A stretch of 64,000 nucleotides of DNA from Ustulina deusta (Eukaryota; Ascomycota; Sordariomycetes; Xylariales; Xylariaceae), in NCBI GenBank assembly GCA_023159155.1, contig JAJNNX010000006.1, positions 1,302,001 through 1,366,000 of the forward strand, written 5' to 3'. Positions 10,989 through 21,839 of this stretch are shown here, in pieces (the stretch's first letter is position 1; the number at the start of each line of letters is the position of its first letter). The notes beneath the pieces were generated by a model, which saw only the letters and a program-made list of their open reading frames with translations, was not told the origin of the DNA and searched no databases. The translations under genes and the position numbers were made by a program.

Positions 10989-12198
10989 ATGGCTGTACGC
11001 CTTCTCCCTCCGGGTACACTGGGCTGTCTCGCCCCAGATGAGGAACAGAAACTACAACAAGCATGGATCCACCTACTCCGTCTTTGCGGCGCCAAGAACA
11101 TTGAGAAGAGCGACTGCCCAAAGCCAACGCCAGATCTCACCCGTGAATTACAGCAACAAATGAGTGATAAGTCGCCGGAGACTTTCCGTAAGGGTCTCTG
11201 GGGCTTCATATTATCAGACCACCCAGACGCACTAGTGTTGCGGTTTCTGCGCGCGCGGAAATGGGACGTCGAGAAGGCGATGGCAATGCTCGTCTCAGCT
11301 GTCAACTGGCGCATCGAGAGAAACATCGCCGAGACCATCATCCGGGCAGGCGAAAGCGTAGGTCTGAAGAAGGATCCCTCGGCGGACGACCAAGGGTTTA
11401 TCTCGCAGTACCGCTCTGGAAAAAGTTACGTCCGTTCGAAGGACAAGGAGAACCGTCTCGTCTACGTTATCAGGGTTCGGCTGCACGACCCAGGGATGCA
11501 GTCAGGAGAGGCCATGGAGACGTACATATTGCACAATATCGAGAGCCTTAAGATCATGACCAAGCCTCCGGATGACAAGTGTTGCCTCATCTTCGATATG
11601 ACGGGCTTTGGCGTGAAGAACATGGACTTTCACGTCCTCAAATTCCTCGTTTCCGTCTTTGAGGCGAGATATCCCGAGACTCTTGGCGTGGTCCTCATTC
11701 ACAATGCGCCGTTCGTATTTTGGGGTTCGTAGCCTTCCCTGCTCTTGTTCTTCCTCTGGTCGGTGCGCTCACGGTGTTATAGGAATATGGAATATCATCA
11801 AGGGCTGGCTAGATCCCGTCATCGCATCCAAGATCAACTTCACGCGCAAATCCGCGGATCTGTTGCAGTTTATTTCAGAGGAGAACCTACAGACTAGCTA
11901 CGGCGGCAAGGATACCTGGGAATACGAATACGTCGAGCCTGTAGAGGGAGAGAACGCGAAGTTAACCGAACTAGAGAAGAGGGCGGAGATTCAACAGGAG
12001 CGGAACGAATTCATAGGCGAGTTCGAGTTACAGACGATCGAGTGGGTGTCTTTGGCGGCCGACCACTCAATCGAGAAGGAAAAGACGTTGCGGCGAAGCG
12101 AAGTAGCAGATCGTCTCAGTGAGAATTACTGGAAGCTTGATCCATACATTAGGGCAAGGACCTGCTTTCATCGCCTCGGCATGGTGGGAGGCAGCTAG
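10989..12198 (+). CDS. SEC14-like CRAL-TRIO lipid-binding protein
   Basis: Two exons (10989-11724 and 11783-12198; 58-nt intron) encode 383 residues. The N-terminal CRAL-TRIO-N helical region includes ALVLRFLRARKWDVEKAMAML, typical of SEC14 relatives. The lipid-binding core follows: CCLIFDMTGFGVKNMDF, then VVLIHNAPFVFWG joined across the intron to IWNIIKGWLDPVIASKI. The intron splits the conserved FWGIWNIIKGWL segment, which confirms the splice. Such proteins move or present phosphoinositides, sterols or other hydrophobic ligands between membranes (family knowledge). The C-terminal tail is charged and family-variable. Its place beside P450s, SDR and BVMO hints at lipophilic substrates, but SEC14-like genes are common, so the link is only suggestive. 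Confidence 0.9.
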
Positions 12199-12322
12199 AA
12201 GATGGACAATTTCTCCGTTTCATACCTACCACTCGGTGATGGTGGGTTGAAAGCATTCTGTCACATTCCTTCCTTATTGCAATGTCATCTGCTGCCATCT
12301 CTTGTGGGCTATTTTATTTGTG

Positions 12323-13193
12323 TCACAATCTGTCCTTTAATCCTATTATACCACTATGCGTCTTCCCCCCTCCTGGTACCCTCCGTCTCATTCTGACCGG
12401 AATCTTGCCCCTTGGTGGAATCACACCAAGGGGGAATACCCCAAACTTTAATCCTTGATCTTTCTTTGTTGCTAGAACTTCACAATCATACCAGGTAACC
12501 ATTAATGCAAGGAGTAGAATATTTTGGCGCTTGGTAAACATCTCTCCTGGACAGCGGTGAGGTCCGCCACCCAAAGGGACCCAATGACCCTCGGTCCCGG
12601 CTAATGAAAATTGAACGGTATTTGTACTCGTGTCTCTCTTAAGAAAGCGATCAGGCCAGAAGCGATCGACTGGAAATGCAGAGCTTTCTCCAGTGCACCA
12701 GAATTCAGAATCCATTCCGGCTCGGGTTGCACTAGCAAGGAGAACTGGGTGAAGAAAGAAAGAAGAAAGTGAGTGCTGATTCAGGTAGCTGTGGAGGTCT
12801 TGACCGCCTTGAACAACATATATATATCGAAACAGGGCCTTGATTCATACTGTGTGCGGTTGCCACAGGGCAAAGTAACTACGGGCTTGTAAGAAAAAGC
12901 TTATGTGTAGCGACTAACGACGTACGTATGACAAAACCTCAGAGGATCCCAAGCAAGCGTAAGGGAAGGTGTCCTAGAATTGGTATCGCGTCTGGGAGAA
13001 CGGGAGGTTGTTGACTCTTTCCTTTCCCACTATCACTGCTAGCCGGACCCAGTTTGGTGATGAGCCAGTTGTGGTATATCAAGAAACCACAAACTAGGCT
13101 TACTAAACAGCATAGGAAAAGTGAGTTGGGTAGCAGGTGAGTACTGATAATATTATCCATGGATGTGATGAAAGCGATGCAGTGATAGAACAA
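12323..13193 (-). pseudogene. Cytochrome P450 relic with central deletion
   Basis: Both ends of a P450 lie within 870 bp but the middle is gone. The 5' end (13193-12939) encodes a hydrophobic anchor and the hinge PPVLPDAIPILGHLP, then shifts frame: a second frame continues as LAWDPLRF. The 3' end (about 12830-12323) has AFPVDRFWPDRFL and an intact heme loop in VPLGGGPHRCPGEMF, with the cysteine present. Roughly 300 codons, including helix I and the ExxR motif, are absent, and no intron could hide them. The heme loop resembles the CYP7/CYP8-like fungal group with G-G-G-x-x-R-C-P-G (family knowledge). It cannot be a working P450. It could be a deletion relic or a misassembly. Confidence 0.8.
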
Positions 13194-14000
13194 AATAAGG
13201 GTTATAACAAAACACTACAATAAGTAAGTTGATTTGAAAAGAGTTGTGTTCTAAGAGTAAATGGGCTTAACACCAAGAGTTAAAGAACTTCTTCTCACTT
13301 AATAGTAGCAAACACCTCTCACACACCCTGTTACCTAATATCAAGAAGGTTACGTAGACTAGGTAGCTAAGGCGGCCGAATTTTCGGTCGAAAGATGGAG
13401 TCTAAATGTAGAGTAATATAGAAATTTCCGTGCATCGCCCACGTGATAAATTGCACCCCCATCTCTTTATCGTCGTCATTCATGTTCTTGTTTTGACGGA
13501 AGGAGGTATTACATCATTAGTCAAAACTAGTGGTATTCTCTCCCCAGGTATGCTCTATCATTTTCGCAGGAGAGTATGTGTCCCAATTAGGAAATAACCC
13601 CGCATTCAGGTTAGCTCCATATACCCCTGTCACCAGAGGCTCGTGTGGGTACTTCCCTGGTGCTGGGGCGTAATAGGCCTGTGCATATGTGCCTGGCGCC
13701 CTACCTACTAGGTAGTACATGCACATGCTTGAGGTCTACATCGTACATACTACTAAGTACCTAAGATGTAGGCAGGCTTCAAATCTTTACCTCTTGGGCT
13801 TTGCTACTAGGTACCTAGGCAGGTACTATTTACCGTTCCCGTTTGTCTCTCTTGTCCTTCTCAAAGCCCTCCTTCTCTTACTCCTTACTCCGTTACCCTT
13901 TCGAGCTCCTCCACACAAGCTATTGTCCCTATCGTGCCTTGCTCGAGTTTGATTCTACCGAGCGTCACTCCTTTTCTCAATTAGTAGCCACGTATTCACT
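13194..14000. other. Intergenic region between two damaged P450s
   Basis: No gene is recognised. It contains several short TAGGTA/TACCTA-type motifs, which recur in other intergenic parts of this window. Confidence 0.5.
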
Positions 14001-15800
14001 ATGGCACTCTTTACCATCCTATCCACGGTCGGCGTCATGCTGTGCACGTCTTTCGGCTATCTCGTGCACACGGTATACACCCATCGCCGCAAGATCAATG
14101 AGCTTCGTCAGCAAGGTGTGGTCAGTCAGATTCATACAGCAACGTATGGGCGCTGTGTTTCTAAAACTACTCGTAGCCTATGCCGAAGGAATGGAGTTGG
14201 GTGACGGGCCATCTTCTTGTGCTGCAGAAATATGTCGACAGAATCCCCCCTGATGCGGCCGTCGCGTTTGCTATGCGTGACCTCAGTCAAGAATACGCCG
14301 ATACCGAGGTTTTCCTGATGGATTTCTGGCCAGTGTACCCTGCTCTGTTCACCTTATTTGGCCCTGAACCCATTACCCAAGTTTGCAACAAGTACAATTT
14401 GCCAAAAACAAGTGTGCAATCTAGTTCGATGAAGCCAGTGGCCGGGGGCGATAATCTGATTTCTATGAACGGCAACGAATGGAAATACTGGAGATCTCTG
14501 TTCAACCCCGGCTTCAGCACTGGTGCTATGCTCAACAATGTCCCTCACATTGTGGATTCGGCCCTTGTGTTCCGCGAAAAACTAATTGAAAACGTTGGCA
14601 AGGGGGTGGTTCTACTTGACGAGCTTACAACGAAGCTAGCCATGGAGGTTATTCTCAAAGTCACTCTGTACGTGTTCTCGGGACAAACGCGTATATGGCT
14701 TTGCTCACAATTGTACCAAGGGATGATGATTCAAATTACCAACGATCTCCTCACGTCCTTCCAACTGCGCTTGGCCGTATCCTTCGCTGGCATTCCTTTT
14801 GGGACCCTCGTGTGCTATTGCACCCCCTCCGTCCCTTTGTTCAGAGGTACAATGGATATATGTAATGAACACGTATATTCGTAAAGAGCTAGTGAAACGG
14901 TTCGATGAGATCAAGGCAGCTGGCAGCTCTGACACATTTCCAAGAAAATCCAAGGATATCAAGTCCGTCATTACTCTCGCCATCGAAGCCTATTTAGATG
15001 AACAGCATACTAAGGAGGGGACTCCCGAGAAATATGTGCTCGACGAGAGGTTCGTGGCGTATGCAGCATCCCAAATCCGACTCTTTCTCTTCGCAGGTAC
15101 CGATACGTCTTCCTCCATGATGGTCTATATTCACCACATGCTTGCTAAATATCCGGACTGGCTAAGGCAGCTGAGGAACGAACACGATGAGATTTTCGGC
15201 CACGACCCGACCGAGGCTGCTGGTCTTCTCAAAGACACACCAAGTCTCTTGAACAGTTGCAAGCTGACCCTCGCGTTTATCAAAGAAACATTGCGCCTCT
15301 ATGCGCCAGCAGGAACCATGCGTTCTGGCCTTCCAGGCATGACGGTTACCGATCTTCAAGGACACGAGCAGCCCATACAGTATGCTGGCGCAAACGTACT
15401 GCACCAAGCGTTGCATGTCAATCCCCGGGTCTGGCCTAGAGCCAACGACTTCCTCCCTGAGCGTTTTCTCGTCGAGCCCGGGCACGAACTATATCCAGAT
15501 GCAACAGCATTTCGCCCGTTCGAGCAAGGCCCTAGAAATTGCATTGGGCAAACTTTGGTTTGGAATGAACTGCGGGTCGTTGTTATTCTGACTTGTAGAG
15601 ATCTTGAGATCAGGGACGCCTATGACGATTTTGATGCTATGAAGCAACGCCAGGTGAGTGTTTGGGGGAGATGGAAGACAAGCTTATGTGGGGAGCCAAT
15701 CAAGACGGTCCATGGAGACAGGGCATATCAGACGGATTCAGGAGGATTGCACCCTGTGGATGGATATCCTTGCTATGTCCAGTGGGCGAGGGATAGTTGA
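14001..15800 (+). pseudogene. Cytochrome P450 with one apparent 2-nt frameshift
   Basis: A near-complete P450 is readable: exon 1 14001-14120, exon 2 14177-14667, exon 3 from 14721. Introns of 56 and 53 nt have normal borders. Exon 1 gives a membrane anchor and exon 2 the helix C region WKYWRSLFNPGFS. Exon 3 reads NYQRSPHVLPTAL up to a TAA at 14863-14865, and the sequence then continues in another frame from ATG 14865. The remaining hallmarks are intact: FAGTDTSS (helix I), KETLRLYAP (ExxR) and the heme loop FEQGPRNCIG. Skipping two bases at 14863-14864 gives 562 codons, normal for a fungal P450. I saw no intron that would fix the frame. It is either a recent pseudogene or a sequencing error. 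An in-frame 42-51 nt intron near 15655 is possible. Confidence 0.7.
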
Positions 15801-17580
15801 TATTTCAGGACGGCGGACGTATGAACTTGACAATAATGAAGTCTGATAGTGGCACTATTGTTTCCTAATCTTCAAGGTTTTTCTTTCCCCGAGCTCTGAC
15901 TCAGCATTTCAACAGCTATTCCTAGGCCTGGTCCCCATAGAATGGTAGTTTTCTAACCTCCTTCCCATAGTTTATAAATCTCAGGCTGAAAACAAATGAT
16001 CCCTGGAATGCCAGAGTCCGAGGGCTGTGATACTTACGATCCACCTGCTGTGTACGTAACTCCTATATCTGCCGTTTTATGTCTTGTAACGTAGACTGCT
16101 AGATACTGTAAAGTGGAGGACAAGAACTGGGCCTTCTATCTAGCCTCCGGGTAGGGCCCGACCAGGGTGCATTGGGTAATGCCCCCTGAAATTACGGGTC
16201 GCCTGCGGGGAAATATGCATGCTAATCTGACAAGCCAATCTGACAAGCCCCCCGGGCCCTCCCCCCGGTCCCCCCACGTCGTGCTCTAGGGACAATCTTG
16301 AGGCTCTTCGAGCCAACGGGGCGCGTATCTTAACCCGTGAGCATATTTACAATCAACTCCTATAAGAATGAGGAGTACATGCTAGAAAGCGAATTATAAA
16401 CAAGTACCTAGTATGACAAACAATTGGCAAAATAATAATGATGATTTTATTCTTTGCCAACTATATGTAACCTTTTACTCTAACTCCAATAATGTTTTCT
16501 CATCTACACTTCCGCTAAAATAAATAACGGTATTCATGCATTCTTATTCCTATTAAACAATTATCCCATAAGCTCGTGAGGAACCCTGACCATCATGACA
16601 ATAGAGAAGTTTGCAAACCGGATCAGAACTAGTTTGGATCTTACAAAAAGATTCATTCAGATTTTAGACCATACATACCTCCCTCCGTATTCACTTCAGT
16701 CGCAAGCTCCTTACGTAGGAATAGCTCGGCGCACAAAACGCATATGTACAGAGAAAGGCAATGCCTATGACTTCCGTATATATTTACTCACGAGATCAAT
16801 AATAGCTTCAGTATGGGAAATAGAACGCAATAGTCAATTCGATAAGCTGGAAGAGGAAAACAAAAGGAATCCCCTGCCTTCTCAAGAAGCATTAGGGTAC
16901 CTATATAGCCAAAAGAGTGTTGAATAATCAGTTGTACGAAGTGGGCTTATATAGTTCCACTAGGGTAACCCACTCGCGCTACTTCTGTGTTCACTTGCTG
17001 CAATTTGGATTATGTAGAACCACTGATTATATAGGGCCTTGAGGCTAGGTCTCGGGGTGGCCATCGCCAATACTTCGGTGTTGTAGAATCACACGATGCG
17101 AGTGAGGGAACAAGATGCGTGAAATGAAGGTCGAAATATGTCCAGGAGGACGCTGTTGCTCGCCAGCTTCTAGTTCATGCGTATCACAGGTCCTCGGCGG
17201 TGGTTCTACCAAAGTTATTAGTTCCCATGCATAGTTCAGCCGCGATGTGTGGAAATAGGAGGTTTACCCTTCCGCGGCCCACCCGTCTCCTCCGCGGCCG
17301 ATGCGGATTTCATGGATTGCAGGTTTTTCAGCTACATATGGTAGTCCGCATAGTCTTCCGAGTATGCTGTTGACCTGGTATTGCCCGTCTCGGGGGTACT
17401 ATCAGTTTGAGCAAACAAGGTCACAACACCGGTAAGCGTGGCTGTAGGTATTTTTGAAAGCAAAAGGCGACCAAATCACGCACGCTTGCTCAGCTGCGCC
17501 GATTCTGGGAGCGTTTCAGAAGTACGCATTCTTATGATCTGAACTAAGAATCGCTGAAGACGTCCAGCTCGGTTGCTGGG
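15801..17580. other. Gene-poor stretch with one isolated ORF
   Basis: There is no recognised gene except the isolated frame at 16595-16927. A short duplication (CTGACAAGCCAAT-type unit, about 16227-16253) and a C-rich patch (16245-16275) are visible. Confidence 0.45.
16595..16927 (+). CDS. Hypothetical 110-residue ORF
   Basis: This is an ATG-initiated open frame encoding a basic, Ile/Leu-rich protein with several charged helical stretches (FDKLEEENKRN near the C terminus). I do not recognise a domain, signal peptide or membrane segment. It stands alone in AT-rich intergenic sequence just before a RIP-like island, so it may be a chance frame or part of an old element. Low confidence. Confidence 0.2.
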   Translation: MTIEKFANRIRTSLDLTKRFIQILDHTYLPPYSLQSQAPYVGIARRTKRICTEKGNAYDFRIYLLTRSIIASVWEIERNSQFDKLEEENKRNPLPSQEALGYLYSQKSVE

Positions 17581-17581
17581 A

Positions 17582-17611
17582 CCAATTGATTGATTGATTG
17601 ATTGATTGATC
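17582..17611. repeat. Tetranucleotide microsatellite (ATTG)n
   Basis: About seven consecutive ATTG units lie at the left border of the AT-rich island. It is a simple microsatellite with no coding role visible. Confidence 0.9.
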
Positions 17612-17689
17612 TGTTTAACGTTGTATAGGGGGCCGCCTCACACAAAGGCTACCTACGACCGATTTCCCTAGGGGTATAAAACGTAGCAA

Positions 17690-18180
17690 ACTTTTATAAT
17701 AAATATAATAACGCTAGATTATGCCTTTGTAGGCTTAATATTTTATAGCTTGTAGTTTTTAACTAGATCTTTTAGACTAGCTAATTAAGTATTATTTTAT
17801 ATACTGCTTTTTATACTTTTTTTATATATTTATAATAGTAGTTAATTTTTTTCTGTTAAATATAATTAGTCCTAAAAATAACGCTTATATTTTTTAAAAC
17901 TTTTTATATTTATGCTAATAAAACTTCGTAAAAAAAACCTGTTAGTAATTTAAACAAGTACTACTATTACTTTCTACTACTAATTATATAAAAATTAATA
18001 TTAAGTTTAGTATAGTTGTTATATTTGTTAGCTGTTATATTAAATCTTTATATTTGCTACTTTATGCTTAATATTAAGCGTTAAGATTATACTTAGTTCC
18101 TAAAGGTTAAAATATAGCCTGTTATTAACTGTGCTAAAGCCGGAACTTTATATTTTTTTTTTTTTAGTGGCCTATTAGTA
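17690..18180. repeat. AT-rich, RIP-like island
   Basis: Roughly 490 bp are dominated by A and T, dense in TA and TAT steps and in stop codons in all frames, between sequences of ordinary composition. This is the look of DNA mutated by repeat-induced point mutation, probably an old transposon copy. No transposase or terminal repeat is recognisable. Composition is seen directly; RIP is inferred. Confidence 0.6.
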
Positions 18181-18228
18181 CAAAAAAAAATGCCGCATAC
18201 AAAATGTATAGGAGACCTACTCTTTGCA

Positions 18229-19165
18229 CTAACAGTTAATGCCAAGCCTGGTAGTTGAAGGAGGGAAGTTGTTGCTGGGACCAACCAGCACGGATCTATA
18301 GACGGTGATGGAAGCCATGAGTACGCTGATGCAGGCCTCAACATGTAGCCAGAAGACCTGCCAAGGGGTGTCAAGTGTGGTGCCATAGTATGTGCCGGCA
18401 GCGCGTATGATGGAACAGGCTATCATAACCAGCGAGAGACAGAGGAAGACACCAATTCCGATTTTTGTCAGCAGAGCCATCTGGGACTTGCGTAGGACGA
18501 AAATGGGAATGAATACAACTACAGACGTTAGATCGGGAGGTGATTGACAAAGCTGGAGCTGGTTCGGACATACGTGCGGCATCTGTCAGAGCGTCGAGGA
18601 TCGGCCCGGTCCAGAAAGTAAAATTCATCACAGCCTCGGAAATTGGCAGATGAGGGAAGCACTTGGCTACCATCGTTATCAGAGACGGCAGCAGTAAAGG
18701 TGGGCTTTTGATCTTACATGAACTTTCCCCAAAATAGGGACATGATATGAGCGGTTGTAATACCAGGTATATCCACGCAGTAATCGTAAGGGCAACGGCG
18801 ACCCAGTAATATCTCACGAGACGGAGAGGCATGAGTGTCCGGAAAAACACAAAGTAGCAGAGCTTGACTGAGAAGATGGTAGTCCACAGAGTGGTGGTGT
18901 ATCCGAATGACCAGTTCAGCTGATTATACACGGTCGAAATCTCCTGAGAAGCTATCAAAGTTATGATCTCGTCATTTCTCGAGAGGCCGAAGATGAGGTA
19001 GAGTGTTCGAGCGCGCTCGTAAAAGATGACGGTTGCCGCAATCAGGGATAGAAACCCGACGACGAGAATGATGTCATCCAGACAGACTCGTCGGCGCACG
19101 CCTCCTATGTAGCTTGGCGAAGACGGTGAACCCGACGACGATCGCTACATAGCCATCATCGACGG
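18229..19165 (-). CDS. Pth11-like rhodopsin-domain membrane protein, 5' end uncertain
   Basis: This is an integral membrane protein of the fungal rhodopsin-domain family, which includes Pth11-type receptors. Supported exons are about 19099-18718, 18666-18574 and 18518-18229, joined by 51- and 55-nt introns. Landmarks in order: CLDDIILVVGFLSL (the conserved DD after TM1), TLWTTIFSVKLCYFVFFRTL, FWTGPILDALTDAALVFIPIFVLRKSQ, then a further membrane helix ending SIIRAAGTYYG. A TM1-like stretch DDGYVAIVVGFTVFAKL is readable upstream (about 19166-19115) but in another frame, and no ATG starts the main frame. The 5' end therefore looks frameshifted or truncated where it meets the UstYa fragment at about 19160. 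It may be a damaged gene; a missed intron is possible. Confidence 0.65.
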
Positions 19166-19602
19166 GGGTGCACTTGCTGCACTGCTTCAACGCGATGCAC
19201 AAGAGCCTGTACCACAACTACCCCATTTACTTCCCTGACGGCTATCCGCCCTCCTACGGCGCGCACCTCTCCCATTGTCAAGAAACGCTGGCCCACTGGC
19301 TCATGTGCCAGCCCAGCATCGAGTTCGTCACTTTTGGCTGGTACGAGAAGCGCGAGCCACCCTTCCCCGACTTCGACATCATGCGCAAATGTGTCGATTT
19401 CGACCAGATCCTTAACTGGCAGGAGGAAAACCGCATCAAGAACCTGACCAAGCCCATGTTTGACGCATTGCAGCCCCCAGAGGATATGCCGCGCAGGACT
19501 GCGCCCGTGATGTATGATGAGATTCTTGGTAACATATGGGGCGCGTTTCTTGGTTCGACCGAAAACCTCATCAAGTCCCAAGTTACTGAAAAGGAGGATT
19601 GA
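19153..19602 (+). pseudogene. UstYa-like (DUF3328) fragment lacking its N terminus
   Basis: About 145 residues carry both paired motifs of the UstYa/DUF3328 family: HLLHC near the start and HLSHC about 35 residues later (HLSHCQETLAHWLMC). These are the residues thought to form the catalytic site of these oxidative cyclase-type proteins in fungal RiPP and other metabolite pathways (family knowledge). The frame is closed by a TAG at 19150, immediately upstream of the first motif, and there is no ATG before it. The usual membrane anchor and linker (about 100 residues) are missing. It abuts the Pth11-like gene on the opposite strand. A spliced upstream exon cannot be excluded, but the sequence there is taken by the receptor gene. 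Probably a truncated relic. Confidence 0.7.
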
Positions 19603-20879
19603 GCATTGAGGCTTTAGGATTGGCTGATTCACAACTTAGCGCTGGTTGGATGCTGATCTTAATGGGATAGCGAGGTATTAGCAGTATTAAGATACGCGAG
19701 AGCCACATTCTCTATGCTAGCTAGGAAATTAACGTTCTCCCACGTTTTTGGATTAATAATCGCTGCAGTTCAGGCGCCACTCTGAAAAGTTTAAGCCTGG
19801 AGACGATGAGAATATTGCACCGGGCATTATCGCAGACTATATTAGAGCCCAAAATACGTAATATTATGTGAGAGCGTGTTGTAGGCTAGTCGAAGCCGTG
19901 AGCAAGTTTCTACACCCAGACCGCGCCACTGGTAAAATCTTGAAGTCGACATCAAGTCCTACTCACCCTTACCTGGCTCTTCATTGCGCTTAGGGATGTG
20001 CATTGGCGCCAAGTTCGAAAAAAAAGAAGACAAAAAAAGGACAACCAATATATCCAAATAATGGAGCATGGAGTGGCCTATGGGATATTAATGCATGCCC
20101 ACGTGAATGGAGACGTTGTTCGTATAGCCTCTGATCATAAGACAGAGCAGGAAACATACGTGGTGTAGCATATCACCACATAGCGTGACGTTAGAAAAGA
20201 GACCAAGAGAGGCGTCAGTATACTGAGGCGGAGGTCATACTGGCGGAGAGGCACAGAGCCAAGGGGTTGTTCCCACTGGCCAAGTGCCGTCTGACTGTCC
20301 CTTAGCCGTAGCGGAGATGATGGGATCACAAACAGCGAGAACTACAGCACGCAGATCAGAGCGACCGCATCACCACGTACAAAACTCCCAATAGCGGGGT
20401 ACCTTTTTTATGTTTCACTGCTTGGGGTTCAGCCGGGAATCTGGGGCATATGTGGTGCATTGGTTCGACCGGTTCATGTACTACCGGATACAGGCCGATG
20501 CAGCCTCTCAGTGATCCCCCAGTATAGCTATCGGAAGTACTCGACTCAGCCAACGTTACATCGCCGACATTGATAATGATATCTCTTCGAACACCTATCC
20601 ACCGATCGCGAGAATCCAGTATTGACATCCCAGTGATCCCTTTCACAGGGGATCGGTGGCGGTTGGATCTAGATAGGTAATACTAATCCTGAAAGATCCA
20701 ACGCCACCGCCCACCCTACTCCCACGCTCTACTAACTGAAGAGAACCAAACCAAACCAGTCTTCTAACTATTCTTCGAGAGAGACTTCGCAAAGCTCTAC
20801 TCTAGACGCCAACAACTCAGCAGAGCAAGCAGCCAGCTCACCACGACGAACCACCTTCTTCGTCTTCGTCTCTGTCACG
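19603..20879. other. Intergenic region upstream of UstYa-like gene
   Basis: There is no recognised gene in about 1.3 kb. Near its right end is a perfect-looking inverted repeat (listed separately) about 170 bp before the UstYa-like start. Confidence 0.5.
20655..20708. promoter_or_regulatory. Imperfect inverted repeat in UstYa-like promoter
   Basis: GGTGGCGGTTGGATCT (20655-20670) and AGATCCAACGCCACC (20694-20708) are inverted copies differing by one G, separated by 23 bp. The arms contain CGG/CCG-like triplets, as in Zn2Cys6 half-sites. It could be an operator or a transposon footprint; function is inference. Confidence 0.4.
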
Positions 20880-21795
20880 ATGTCCCCCTTTGCCTGGCGA
20901 GAGGAAAACGAAGAGCAAGCCAGCCTCATAAGCAATGGCTCAACCTCTACCTCTAGATCCGTACAGGCTATCTACTACAAGAAGCGCTAGAGCTAGTTGC
21001 GCGTCTTCGTCGCCCTGCTCACGCTCGTCGTCGCCGCGCTGGGGTCGGTGCTCGCAGTCGTCTTATCGCAGCAGGGCACTCAGCAGCGCGAGGAGTCGGC
21101 TTCGTGGATGCCTCCAAAGCAACGAATAGATAAGGTATTCTGGCCGAAAGACGTGTTCGCGAAAGATCCGGACACCGAGTCGGAGGGGGCATGGGATAGT
21201 CTCTTTCCTGGTATTATTTCTTCCTCTCCGTATAACGAATGGCTCTTCCTTTTTTTTCGCTTCTACTATGCACAACACGCCGACCGCATCCCGCAAAACA
21301 GAGGGAGGAGGCTCCGCCGACCCCAGCAAGGGCACGTACGCTTCAGAGCTCCCGGTTTCCGAGCGTCGTGGCGTGGTCTCCGTTTTCCATCAGCTCCATT
21401 GTCTGGTAAGGGATCAACTACCCTTCCCCTCCTTTTATTTTTCTTTTTTTATATAAAGAACTTGGATGTCGTCTGCTAACCCTTTCCCCCCTCTAACACA
21501 GCGAATGATACGGACGGGCTACTTCGCCGCCGTGACCGGAAACCCCGAAGAGATCGACCAAGGGCCAGGCCACCTCGGGCACTGCTGGGACTACCTGCAA
21601 CAAGCCATCACCTGCAATGCCGACACGACGCTGGAGTGGGTGCATGAGGGCGACCCGGGAAGCAGCGGCTGGGGGTACGAGCACAAGTGCTATGATATCG
21701 ACGCCATCTTCGCGTGGGTGGAGGTGCACAAAACAGTCAATCATACGGGGATCCTGGTTACTTCCCATAGTCATGGCTACAGTTATCATGGCTGA
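20880..21795 (+). pseudogene. UstYa-like (DUF3328) protein with two in-frame TAG codons
   Basis: Three exons (20880-21210, 21302-21405, 21502-21795) give 243 codons of a typical UstYa-family protein. It has a short cytosolic N terminus (MSPFAWREENEEQ), a membrane anchor (LRVFVALLTLVVAALGSVLAVV), then the paired motifs VFHQLHCL and HLGHCWDYLQQAITC, and a tail CYDIDAIFAWVEVHK. All is as expected for enzymes that oxidise or cyclise peptides and other metabolites in the secretory pathway (family knowledge). The anomaly is KKR-TAG-S-TAG-LRVF directly before the anchor: two TAG codons three bases apart, both explainable as CAG changed to TAG. No intron of sensible length removes them. It is either a recently RIP-damaged gene or starts downstream without an anchor-side tail. 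Confidence 0.72.
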
Positions 21796-21839
21796 GTTTG
21801 AAGTCTTTGCACTTGAGTTATTGCATTAATGGAAAATGG

